From assembly GCA_905397405.1 (NCBI GenBank), contig CAJPVJ010000366.1:1-27221 (forward strand): 27,221 bases of DNA. Reading direction: 5' to 3'. The notes beneath the pieces were generated by a model. The model searched no databases, was not told the origin of the DNA, and worked only from the letters and a program-made list of their open reading frames with translations. Made by a program: the position numbers and the translations under genes. The stretch's first letter is position 1. Each line of letters begins with the position of its first letter. Shown here piece by piece: positions 7,096 to 16,593 of the stretch. Origin of the DNA: Oppiella nova. Lineage: Eukaryota; Arthropoda; Arachnida; Sarcoptiformes; Oppiidae.

Positions 7096-10000
7096 ATGAG
7101 TGATAATATGAACCAAACGTACGATAAGAAGAAGCAGTCGTTCGCGTGGTTTACCTTCGAGGACAACGCCAGCGAAGACACTGTGGACACCACTGTCACC
7201 AACAAGACTGTGGTTAAGACCAGAAGTGGTGAGTCGTGTGGATTGAGTTGGATTCCCATCGAAGACGACAACGACATCGAGAATGAGAACAAAGAGACGG
7301 CGCCCAAGAAGTCGGTCAAGACTTATGGCTTGAATTGGATCCCTTTCGGTGAGAACTCAGTGAATGTGGTTCCGGACCACACCTTCTCTGTGCCCCACAG
7401 ACTGCCGCCGAAGCTCACGAAGAAGATGACACCATCGAAGGTAACGCCCGCCAGAAGACCATCGCCTGAGAAGTCACTGCGAAGACAGACATTCAGAGTG
7501 ACGCCTAAATCGAGGGTTCAGTTGCCGCTCATCGCCGCCAACACCACAACCACTACGAAGAAGAAGAGACGGTCGAGCGGTTCGAGTGGCGCCTCTTTCG
7601 CCGCTCTAATGACTCCCAAAAACAAGTCATCTTTGAAGTCGTTCGCCACAACGCCCTCCTCTGCGGCCAAGTCTTGCTATGGCGTCGAAGAGATTCAATA
7701 CATGTCTTGGATTAACGTTATGTTAGCGCCGAAAGAGGACGAGAGGAAGGAATCGAAAGTGGATTCAAACCAATTGATTATCGATTGCTTCAATTCATCG
7801 AAAGTCAGTCTCTCTGTGTGTCCGACCAAAGAGGAAGTGTCGGCACAAACCTATAGGGAAGCCGTCAAATGGAATCAATTGAGGAGTTGTGCGACAGCTC
7901 TGTATCGATCCAAAGATGTGATGAAAATCAACCAAAAGATTGTGTCCGACATTCGCAAAGATAAGTACGGCGTCCGCAAAGACCGCGCCATTCATGCGGA
8001 CGTCGGAGTCCGGAAACACATCTTAGATCTGTTGCTGTCATATAATCCTCTGTGGCTTCGGATCGGTTTGGAAACGATATATAACCAGAAGATTGAGATC
8101 ACGTCCAACTCTATGACACAAATGAGACTAACTTTAGGCAAATTCATTGCACAAAACCTGTTGGAGTCGAAGGAATTGATGGCTAAATACGGACACAAGA
8201 CTATCACCCACTTCTTCAAAGATGACATCCATGTACTCGAAGCCAAACAATACATTTTGATTCGTTTCCTCCATTTACTCAACTTCTTGGATGCGGCCAA
8301 ACAGATGCGACTCATTCAACACAATCCCTGTCTCTTCCGTCTGAGCGCTCACTACAAGTCGACTCTCGATCTCATCATATCTTTCGCTCGCGATTACATC
8401 ACAGGTGTCGGAGATATCACGAAATACCTGAAGAGCTGCGGCTTTTCTATCGCTTACAGACAGACGCCTATCGAGGAGTTCGACTTCGAGGCCACGAATT
8501 TGGCCACAGATTTGCGATGCGGTATAAGACTGGCCCGACTCGCGGAACTGACCACTGATAGCAGACAACTCTTACCTAAACTGCTATTTCCCGCCAATAA
8601 TATCACTCGAAAGCTTCACAACGTTGAAGTGGCGCTCAAAGCCTTCAAAGCCATTGTTCCCGAAGGCATTGTCGCCAAAGATATAGTCAGCGGACACCGG
8701 AAGAAGACATTCGAGTTATTGGACGCCATTATATTCAAACACAAAACCGATCTAATCTTATTTGAAGAGCAAGTGTACGACCAGTCGGTTGTCTTCATTC
8801 AGCGCCTCTTTAGAGCTAATCGTCTCATGAAAGCCGAGAAACAAAAGTTTGAAACTTTGAGATATTATACGGTTTTAGTTCAGAGAAGGTTTCGGCAAAA
8901 CTTGAATAATATTCGCGACAATCGACTCATGAGGGAAGAGAAGCTAAGATACGAAACCTTAAAGTCTTCAACGGTTTTGTGTCAGCGATTGTTCCGCGCA
9001 AAGAGACTCATGAGAATAGAGACACAAAATTATCAAACACTGAAGTCTTCGGCAATTGTTTGTCAACGACTTTTCCGCGCGAACCAACTCATGAGAGTCG
9101 AGAAACAAAAGTACGAAACTTTAAAGTCTTCAACGATCTACTGTCAGCGACTGTTCCGCGCCAACCGACTCATGAGAGAAAAGAAACTAAGATTTGAAGC
9201 CATAAAGTCTTCAGCAGTTTTGTGTCAGAGATTGTTCCGCGCGAAGAGACTCATGAATACTGAGAGACAAAAGTATCAGACTCTGAGGTCTTCGGTAATT
9301 GTTTGTCAGGAACTCTTCCGCGCCAATCAACTCATGAAAATCAAGAAACAAAAGTATCAAACACTGAGAACTTCAGTAATCGTTTGTCAGCGACTCTTCC
9401 GCGCCAACCATCTCATGAGAGTTGAGAAACAAAACTATCAAACACTGAGGTCTTCGGTAATTGTTTGTCAGCGGGTTTTCCGCGCCAATCAACTCATGAG
9501 AATCGAGAAACAAAAGTATCAAACGCTGAGAACTTCGGTAATCGTTTGTCAAGAACTCTTCCTCGCCAATCGTCTCATGAGGATTGAGAGACAAAAGTAT
9601 CAAACACTGAGGTCTTCAGCAATTGTTTGTCAACAGCTGTTCCGCGCGACTAGACTCATGAGAATAGAGACACAAATATATCATACACTGAGGTCTTCAG
9701 CAATTGTTTGTCAGCAACTGTTCCGCGCCAATCGTCTCATGAGGATTGAAAGACAAAAGTATGAAACACTGAAATCTTCGGCAATTGTTTGTCAACGACT
9801 TTTCCGCGCGAACCAACTCATGAGAGTCGAGAAACAAAAGTACGAGACTTTTAAGTCTTCAACGATTTACTGTCAGCGACTGTTCCGCGCCAACCGACTC
9901 ATGAGAGAAGAGAAACTAAGATTTGAAGCCATAAAGTCTTCAGCAGTTTTGTGTCAGAGATTGTTCCGCGCAAAGAGACTCATGAATACTGAGCGACAAA

Positions 10001-12221
10001 AGTATCAAACACTGAGATCTTCGGTAATTGTTTGTCAACAGCTGTTCCGTGCGAAGAGACTCATGAGAATAGAGACACAAATATATCATACACTGAGAAC
10101 TTCGGTAATCGTTTGTCAACAGCTGTTCCGCGCCAATCGTCTCATGAGGATTGAGAGACAAAAGTATCAAACATTGAGATCTTCAGCAATTGTTTGTCAA
10201 CAGCTGTTCCGTGCAAAGAGACTCATGAGAGTTGAGACACAAAAATATCAAACACTGAGATCTTCGGTAATTGTTTGTCAACAGCTGTTCCGCGCGATGA
10301 GACTCATGAGAGTTGAAAAACAAAAGTATCAAACACTGAGATCTTCGGTAATTGTTTGTCAACAGCTGTTCCGCGCGAAGAGTCTCATGAAGATTGAGAG
10401 ACAAAAGTATCAAACATTGAGGTCTTCAGCAATTGTTTGTCAACAGCTGTTCCGTGCAAAGAGACTCATGAATACTGAGAGACAAAAGTATCAGACTCTG
10501 AGGTCTTCGGTAATTGTTTGTCAGGAACTCTTCCGCGCCAATCAACTCATGAAAATCGAGAAACAAAAGTATCAAACACTGAGAACTTCAGTAATCGTTT
10601 GTCAGCGACTCTTCCGCGCCAACCATCTCATGAGAGTTGAGAAACAAAACTATCAAACACTGAGGTCTTCGGTAATTGTTTGTCAAAGAAACAAAAGTAT
10701 CAAACACTGAGAACTTCAGTAATCGTTTGTCAGCGACTCTTCCGCGCCAACCATCTCATGAGAGTTGAGAAACAAAACTATCAAACACTGAGGTCTTCGG
10801 TAATTGTTTGTCAGCGGGTTCTCCGCGCCAATCGTCTCATGAGAATTGAGAGACAAAAGTATCAAACACTGAGGTCTTCAGCAATTGTTTGTCAACAGCT
10901 GTTCCGCGCCAATCATCTCATGAGGATTGAGAGACAAAAGTATCAAACATTGAGGTCTTCAGCCATTGTTTTTCAACAGTTGTTCCGCGCAAAGAGACTC
11001 ATGAGAGTTGAGAAACAAAAATATCAAACACTGAGGTCTTCAGCAATTGTTTGTCAACAGCTGTTCCGTGCAAAGAGACTCATGAGACTTGAGAAACAAA
11101 AGTTTAATAAATTGAGAGTTTATACGATTTTAATTCAACGAAGATTTCGATCAAACTTTAAGGACATCCGGGAGAGAAGGGCTGCCATCAAAATACAGGT
11201 ATTTTATGACTAATTCATTGCAAATTACAGTATAAACTAATGTGAGACCCATTGCTGACAGTCGTTATGGAGAGGATATACGACTCGAAAACGCATTCAC
11301 GAGGAGAACGAGAAGATTGAGAAAGCCTTCCAACGGATACTGACATCGACTTCATTGGCCACCGAAGACATGCAATTAGGAAACCGAACGCATAATGCAC
11401 TCCAGAAACTGCTGTCTTATGAATCACTACTACTTTTGGCCCACGATTTGGAGGCATTGGATCGCACGACACGACTGTCACCGGAATCGTGTGAAACACT
11501 TGTCTATTACGATGCCATCAGAATCCTTCTTCAGATCCTCAATGAGATGAATCACTACTACTTTTGGCCCACGATTTGGAGGCATTGGATCGCACGACAC
11601 GACTGTCACCGGAATCGTGTGAAACACTTGTCTATTACGATGCCATCAGAATCCTTCTTCAGATCCTCAATGAGTCCAATCGTAGCGAACCTCACAAACA
11701 GATCATTGCTCTCACCGTTAATATTCTCCTAAATATCGCCAAAGTATGTCTCAAATCATTGGCTATTCATTCATTTCATTACTAATCTATTGTTTGTTGT
11801 TTTATAGTACGACAAAACGTGTCAGAATTTAGTTTCAAATCCAAAAACAATTGAAACGTTATTCAAAATCATCAAAAGTTTTGGTCGAAATTCTCCTCAA
11901 CTTATTGGCAAATGTTTTACGCTTTTATATATTCTAATGGATGACCAAACCTTTTCTGATGTAATTTTTACAGTGTTTTTGTTAAATAATTCTTGAAATT
12001 AATGTTTACTTTGTTAACAGAACGTAAAGAAAGATAAGCGCAAAGTGGAGGCAATCAAACAGATTAGCGATCACTCGATGAAAGACAAGTCATTCAAGAA
12101 ATACAAACTGAGAACTAATTACAAGTTTTGTCCGAATTGGCAAATCGGTAGAAGAAATGTCTATGAATTCGATAACCATTTCATTGCTATACAAGTGATC
12201 ATTCGTCGGCTCAACATATAA
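7096..12221 (+). CDS. ASPM: Abnormal spindle / ASPM homologue, four exons
   Basis: Asp/ASPM is a spindle-pole protein that focuses microtubule minus ends. Exons are 7096-11198, 11262-11743, 11808-11960 and 12021-12221; the introns are 60-64 nt with GT/AG ends, all phase 0. The start is ATG 7096, with a stop (7072-7074) upstream in frame. Order: a basic, low-complexity N-terminus (1-195) with three Trp motifs (FAWFTFEDN, GLSWIPIED, GLNWIPFGE); SWINVML; a first calponin-homology region (PLWLRIGLETIYN) from about 315; a second (EFDFEATNLATDLRCGIRLA) around 460-560; an IQ array from 567; then SLWRGYTTRKR and the C-terminal helical-repeat region (ALDRTTRLSPESCETLVYYD) ending FCPNWQIGRRN...RRLNI. 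No N-terminal ASH domain is visible. Two 128-bp duplications (10559-10813, 11419-11674) break the frame. Without them the CDS is 4683 nt, 1560 aa. Confidence 0.93.
8965..11117 (+). repeat. ASPM IQ array: 25 tandem 81-bp (27-residue) units
   Basis: After subtracting the 128-bp artefactual block, the array is 2025 nt, exactly 25 x 81. The typical unit is SSAIVCQQLFRAKRLMRIE followed by RQKYQTLR. The IQ core is degenerate: C/V-Q-x-L-F-R-A replaces I-Q-x-x-x-R-G, and the distal basic residue is often Met. A higher-order pattern is visible. The three-unit run carrying KYETLK, FEAIK and NTERQ recurs nine units later (offset 729 bp), and the NTERQ...NQLMK...NHLMR run recurs fifteen units later. Units are near-identical at the DNA level, implying recent expansion or conversion. 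Less regular IQ units flank it at 8797-8964 and 11118-11198. Confidence 0.95.
10559..10813. repeat. 128-bp-period duplication in the ASPM IQ array causing a frameshift
   Basis: 10559-10685 and 10687-10813 are identical (127 bp), separated by one base, A10686. The period of 128 does not fit the 81-bp coding repeat. The first copy runs out of frame into TGA at 10708-10710. Subtracting 128 nt makes exon 1 a multiple of three. This is probably an unmerged contig overlap. Confidence 0.92.
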
Positions 12222-12669
12222 TAATAATTGGGTTTTTAATATGTTTTTTAAATTGCATAATATGATAAATGTCTGTATTTTAATCCTATACTAATTTATA
12301 CCGTATTTTATGAAAACAACTTCACATTTTACACAATAATTATTCAATAATAAACTCTTTTTATATTTTATTAATAAAATATGAATATTGCATTTTAAAT
12401 CAGATCTAATTTTATAATGGGCTCTATTTTATATAATCAAAATTTATATTCTTATAACTACTGTATTCATTCAAAAGTTATATAAGCTTAAATTGTGCAT
12501 AAAAGATCTAGCTGATAAAATTCTGTTTAAATGTTTGCCAATCATTTCCATTATACGACACTATCTACTGAATAGTATCGGCAATACGCTTACAAATCTC
12601 GAGATCGCATATTCTGTTTGGTCACAACAACCGGTTCCCTCCAAAGCACCGGAGCTCTGGACAACAAAC
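10687..12669 (+). repeat. Segmental duplication, copy A (ASPM 3' end and downstream flank)
   Basis: Homologous to 15168-17039 (copy A'). It covers the last IQ units, exons 2-4 of ASPM with their introns, and about 450 bp of 3' flank ending GGACAACAAAC. Copy A' lacks one IQ unit and differs by scattered substitutions and small indels, most densely at the end of exon 3. After copy A the sequence continues into the metalloprotease relic. After copy A' it runs directly into a repeat (B') that lies 1.8 kb further on in copy A. Confidence 0.9.
11419..11674. repeat. Perfect 2 x 128-bp tandem duplication in ASPM exon 2
   Basis: 11419-11546 equals 11547-11674 exactly, and the bases on either side differ. 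It introduces a frameshift after ILLQILNE. Removing one copy leaves exon 2 at 354 nt (118 codons), the same length as in the second ASPM copy after its own duplication is removed. Confidence 0.95.
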
Positions 12670-12735
12670 TAATTGTTGCGACACTTGAGATACAAACAAA
12701 TATTCTGTAATTTAATCAATAAGTTAGTTATGGCA
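12222..12735. other. ASPM 3' UTR and flank, AT-rich
   Basis: No gene is seen. An AATAAA polyadenylation signal for ASPM is at 12349-12354. The stretch to 12669 is repeated at 16594-17039 with small differences. The copy boundary GGACAACAAAC at 12659-12669 marks where the two copies diverge. Confidence 0.6.
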
Positions 12736-13980
12736 TCAAATGTCACAAATCCAGAGAAAATAACTGACATAATCATCGGAATAATGTGAATATTTAGTGC
12801 TATATATTTGTTTGCACTGTTGGTCAGCAGTAATCTTAATACCCGGATAACGGGCAGCCGTGCGGGTCATATCCAAAGCCTCGTTTAATGGGTTCGCTTC
12901 CGTTGACATACATATGATTTGACGACCACTTGACACATGTATTCAATTAGTTATTTAGATCTCAAATGATATCAAATGCTATTATTATAAACATTACAGA
13001 GACTCCACATAAGGAAGTGGAGAGATGTTGAGAGATGTTGTTTAAACTGTTTGACACTACAGACGGACCAAGTCGTGCGACTAATGCCTAGATTTTGAGA
13101 CATTATGAATCCATTCTCATCGCACTCTTTGGTCTCGGAGTCGACACTTCCGTCGTGATCGGCACCCAAACTGTTAGCAAAAAAAGGATAATTCATTTGT
13201 CTATAAATGTTAGTAAGACATTATTCTATCAACTTTGCCTTAGGTGTAGATATCAATATAAATTACAACCAGTTGTTTAGATTTGTTTTCTAAAGTTATA
13301 CTTAAACTGATAGAGAAATATAATTATAATTTATGAGAAATAAGTGAAAAGTCCTACAAATGTCGGAATTCGTGGACTAGTGTTCGGATGAATACCCGTC
13401 GATGTGCTCCACTTTAGCACATCTGTCATTGTCTGCGCCCAGGGTTTCCGTATACGCCATTCCCGACTACATTTGTTTCAACTTTTCCATCACCATATGT
13501 CCATAGGTTGGAACTGAGCAGGGTATAGCATTTATTAATTAATATGCATTTATTAGAAGAATTCAATAGCCACCGGTAAATAATACGTCAAAATTTGCAT
13601 CATTTTGTCTCTCAGCCCACCGACAGAAGTGTCTTAAATATGAAGTGGCGTTCCAGTGAGTGGTGTCCTCAAAGGGGCCGATCGAAAAGTGGGTGACAAC
13701 CAGTGTAATGCGAATGAACAAGGCCACATTCATTTGATTTAATCACTTCTGAAGGTATGCCAAATGAATGGCAGCGAACTCTTGGGCCAAATGTATGTTC
13801 TCTTTGAATCTGTATTTGAATAACCGATCGATTGAAACGGAGATCCGAAGAGTTGAATGACTGAAATAAACGGATGACAAGTCGTCCTCCACTTTGTTTC
13901 TTCTCAACTCTGGTCTCACTTTACGATCAATGCCTCTGTTGTACAATCGTTTCAATTGTTTTACAAACTTTGTGTGTATT
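12736..13980 (-). pseudogene. Broken reprolysin-like (M12B) zinc metalloprotease
   Basis: Secreted M12B proteases (ADAMTS-like and tick salivary types) use HExxHxxGxxHD to bind zinc. On the - strand the order is FAAIHLAYLQK and MNVALFIRITLVV, then YLRHFCRWA and FDVLFTG (13.75-13.57 kb); GMAYTETLGADNDRCA and VEHIDGYSSEH (about 13.47-13.38 kb); HEFRH (13374-13360); a 187-nt GT-AG intron (13357-13171); then LGADHDG (13169-13149) with ECDENGFIMSQNLG, and, in a later exon, RYPGIKITADQQCKQIY (about 12.85-12.79 kb). The spliced zinc site reads HEFRHFLGADHDG. Lesions are an in-frame TGA between AYLQK and MNVAL, at least one frame change before GMAYT, and a 2-nt loss between GYSSEH and the HE helix. 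The signal peptide and most of the propeptide are not seen. It lies wholly inside the 1.8-kb block missing from the second ASPM copy. Confidence 0.72.
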
Positions 13981-14922
13981 TATCAATCATTTTAAAAATT
14001 GTAATTCAAATTACCGGACAATTGATTGCCACAAATGGCTGTTTTGTCTAAAGAGTTGGAAATCACATCCATTTCATACAATTCTGGCGATCGTTTCACT
14101 CGATTCCTAACATTCACTGGACTTTTGGTTAACGAATATATTTGCGAATCAATCTCTAAAATACCGGTCTGTTTAACAAAATAAGTTTAATTTTAAAAAC
14201 ACTTATAATTATTATGATTTTATTTTGTAAAATAACAATTTTATAAACCATTTGATCATAATTATGACAAATCGATAAAATAGCGGTTCCTCTTATTTGA
14301 TGGTTAATATGAATATTGCCATTAAATATACACCTTTTATCCGCAATTTATATATATTTATCATAATTTAATAAATAATTTTGAACAAAGATATTAAGTG
14401 TTAAATTTAATGCTATATTAATTTCAATGAGTTTGTGCGAATAATTGGCAAAAATAATTACTGGACTCATAGTCTGTTTATTAAAATTCATTGAATTTGT
14501 TAAATTAAAGACAACTAAGAATAATTTAATTTTAATAATTTTAATATTCTATGAGTAATAAACGATGAATTATTATTAGATGACTTATAAATCAATAACT
14601 GCAACATTCATATCAACATAAATGAACTTTTAATAAGATTTACAAAATAACAAATAATCACAAATGTAAAAAATGAACTAATAATAAGTCTGACATCACA
14701 TGAAACACAACATTTTTGTGATTGAATAGTAACGCCCTTTATAAGCACAGAATCGCATTGCATGGGGCATACAGTAAGTCATTTTTGATACATTCAACTT
14801 TTTGATTGCAGTAACTTAAAGGTCTTTTATAAAAGTGATTTCATTGACAATCATTATCACAAATGTTTCACTAACAAAAGTCTAACGAAAGTTTGATTGA
14901 AGTGCAAAACTTATTATCTTCA
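13981..14922. other. AT-rich spacer with repeat B
   Basis: No gene is recognised. 14449-14538 (repeat B) is about 95% identical to 17046-17135. The part after 14700 (TATAAG near 14740, then a T-rich tract and TTGCAG at 14806-14811) leads into the short ASPM-like exon and may be its promoter, 5' UTR or intron. Confidence 0.5.
14449..14538 (+). repeat. Repeat B, second copy at 17046-17135
   Basis: About 90 bp beginning CAAAAATAATTACTGGACTC, with roughly five mismatches between the copies. In the first locus it lies 1.78 kb after the end of duplication A; in the second it lies 6 bp after the end of A'. It thus fixes the right edge of a 1.8-kb insertion or deletion. Confidence 0.85.
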
Positions 14923-15166
14923 ATGAGTTCTTATTGCATACGTTTTGAAGCGAGTCTTCTCATGAGGGCTGAGAGGCATCGCTTTCACGACCTCAAGAAG
15001 TCCGCGATTTTCATTCAAAGACTGTTTAGAGCCAAACGAGAGAGAAGGGCTGCCATCAAAATACAGGTATTTTATGACTAATTCATTGCAAATTACAGTA
15101 TAAACTAATGTGAGACCCATTGCTGACAGTCGTTATGGAGAGGATATACGACTCGAAAACGCATTC
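14923..15166 (+). CDS. Short ASPM-like exon with one IQ unit, joined to an ASPM exon 2 start
   Basis: ATG 14923 opens MSSYCIRFEASLLMRAERHR; the next residues include SAIFIQRLFRAKR, clearly one IQ unit of ASPM type but diverged from the array. It then runs in frame into ERRAAIKIQ with a GT donor at 15067, a 63-nt intron, and TCGTTATGGAGAGG (SLWRGY) at 15130. The block 15040-15167 (128 bp) duplicates 11172-11299 except possibly its last base, and ends abruptly, followed by IQ-array sequence. It may be the 5' end of a short ASPM paralogue whose continuation was mis-joined. Its reality as a separate gene is uncertain. Confidence 0.45.
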
Positions 15167-15167
15167 A

Positions 15168-16593
15168 AGAAACAAAAGTATCAAACACTGAGAACTTCAG
15201 TAATCGTTTGTCAGCGACTCTTCCGCGCCAACCATCTCATGAGAGTTGAGAAACAAGACTATCAAACACTGAGGTCTTCGGTAATTGTTTGTCAGCGGGT
15301 TTTCCGCGCCAATCGTCTCATGAGAATTGAGAGACAAAAGTATCAAACACTGAGGTCTTCAGCAATTGTTTGTCAACAGCTGTTTCGCGCCAATCGTCTC
15401 ATGAGGATTGAGAGACAAAAGTATCAAACACTGAGGTCTTCAGCAATTGTTTGTCAACAGCTGTTCCGCGCAAAGAGACTCATGAGACTTGAGAAACAAA
15501 AGTTCAATAAATTGAGAGTTTATACGATTTTAATTCAACGAAGATTTCGATCAAACTTTAAGGACATCCGGGAGAGAAGGGCTGCCATCAAAATACAGGT
15601 ATTTTATGACTAATTGATTGCAAATTATAAGCTAATGTGAGACCCATTGCTGACAGTCGTTATGGAGAGGATATACGACTCGAAAACGCATTCACGAGGA
15701 GAACGAGAAGATCGAGAAAGCCTTCCAACGGATACTGACATCGACTTCATTGGCCACCGAAGACATGCAATTAGGAAACCGAACGCATAATTCACTCCAG
15801 AAACTGCTGTCTTATGAATCACTACTACTTTTGGCCCACGATTTGGAGGCATTGGATCGCACGACACGACTGTCACCGGAATCGTGTGAAACACTTGTCT
15901 ATTACGATGCCATCAGAATCCNTGAATCACTACTACTTTTGGCCCACGATTTGGAGGCATTGGATCGCACGACACGACTGTCACCGGAATCGTGTGAAAC
16001 ACTTGTCTATTACGATGCCATCAGAATCCTTCTTCAGATCCTCAATGAGACCAATCGCAGCGAACCTCACAAACAGATCATTGCTCTCACCGTTAATATT
16101 CTCCTCAATATCGCCAAAGTATACCAAAACACTGTCTATTCATTCATTTCATTACTAATCTATTGTTTCGTTTGTTTTATAGTACGACAAAACGTATCAG
16201 AATTTAGTTTCAAATCCAGAAACAATTGAAACGTTATTCAAAATCATCAAAAGGTTTGGTCGAAATTCTCCTCAACTTATTTGCAAATGTTTTACTCTAT
16301 TATGGATTGTATTAGAAGATGAGAATATTTTCAATGTATGTTTTATTTATAGATTACGTATAAATTGAAAATAATGATTTTTGTGTTAACAGAACGTAAA
16401 GGAAGATAAGCGCAAAGTGGAGGCAATCAAACAGATTAGCGATCACTCGATGAAAGACAAGTCATTCAAGAAATACAAACTGAGAACTAATTACAAGTTT
16501 TGTCCGAATTGGCAAATCGGCAAAAGAAATGTCTATGAATTCGATAACCATTTCATTGCTATACAAGTGATGGTTCGTTGGCTCAACATATAA
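15168..16593 (+). CDS. ASPM: Second, partial ASPM copy (last IQ units and C-terminal region)
   Basis: Exons are 15168-15598, 15657-16118, 16183-16335 and 16393-16593; all introns are GT/AG and all phases match the first copy. It begins abruptly inside an IQ unit with no start codon or upstream exons of its own. Four 27-residue IQ units precede VYTILIQRRFR, where the first copy has five after the equivalent point. Exon 2 contains a 107-bp repeat around an N (15922), which happens to keep frame. Exon 3 differs at about 13 of 51 residues, many in its last third (WIVLEDENIFN against YILMDDQTFSD). Exons 2 and 4 are almost identical to the first copy. No stop or frameshift interrupts it, so it may be a functional allele or paralogue placed in tandem by assembly, or a true partial duplication. 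Confidence 0.7.
15815..16029. repeat. 107-bp perfect repeat flanking a single N
   Basis: 15815-15921 equals 15923-16029, separated by N at 15922. It lies at the same place in exon 2 as the 128-bp duplication in the first ASPM copy. The N shows directly that this is an assembly join. Removing 108 nt gives exon 2 a length of 354 nt, matching the first copy. Confidence 0.95.

Noticed and set aside
9373-10413. Three - strand frames of 76 residues inside the ASPM IQ array
   Set aside because: They are antisense shadows of an 81-bp coding repeat, kept open because 81 is divisible by three and the units are near-identical. They show no family resemblance.
10708-10710. TGA in the ASPM array as evidence of a truncated ASPM or pseudogene
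   Set aside because: It arises only from the 128-bp duplication. Removing that restores frame through three more exons with perfect phases.
8965-11117. The 81-bp array as a non-coding satellite or minisatellite
   Set aside because: Frame is maintained over all 25 units, with IQ-type residues conserved and ASPM domains on both sides, so it is coding.
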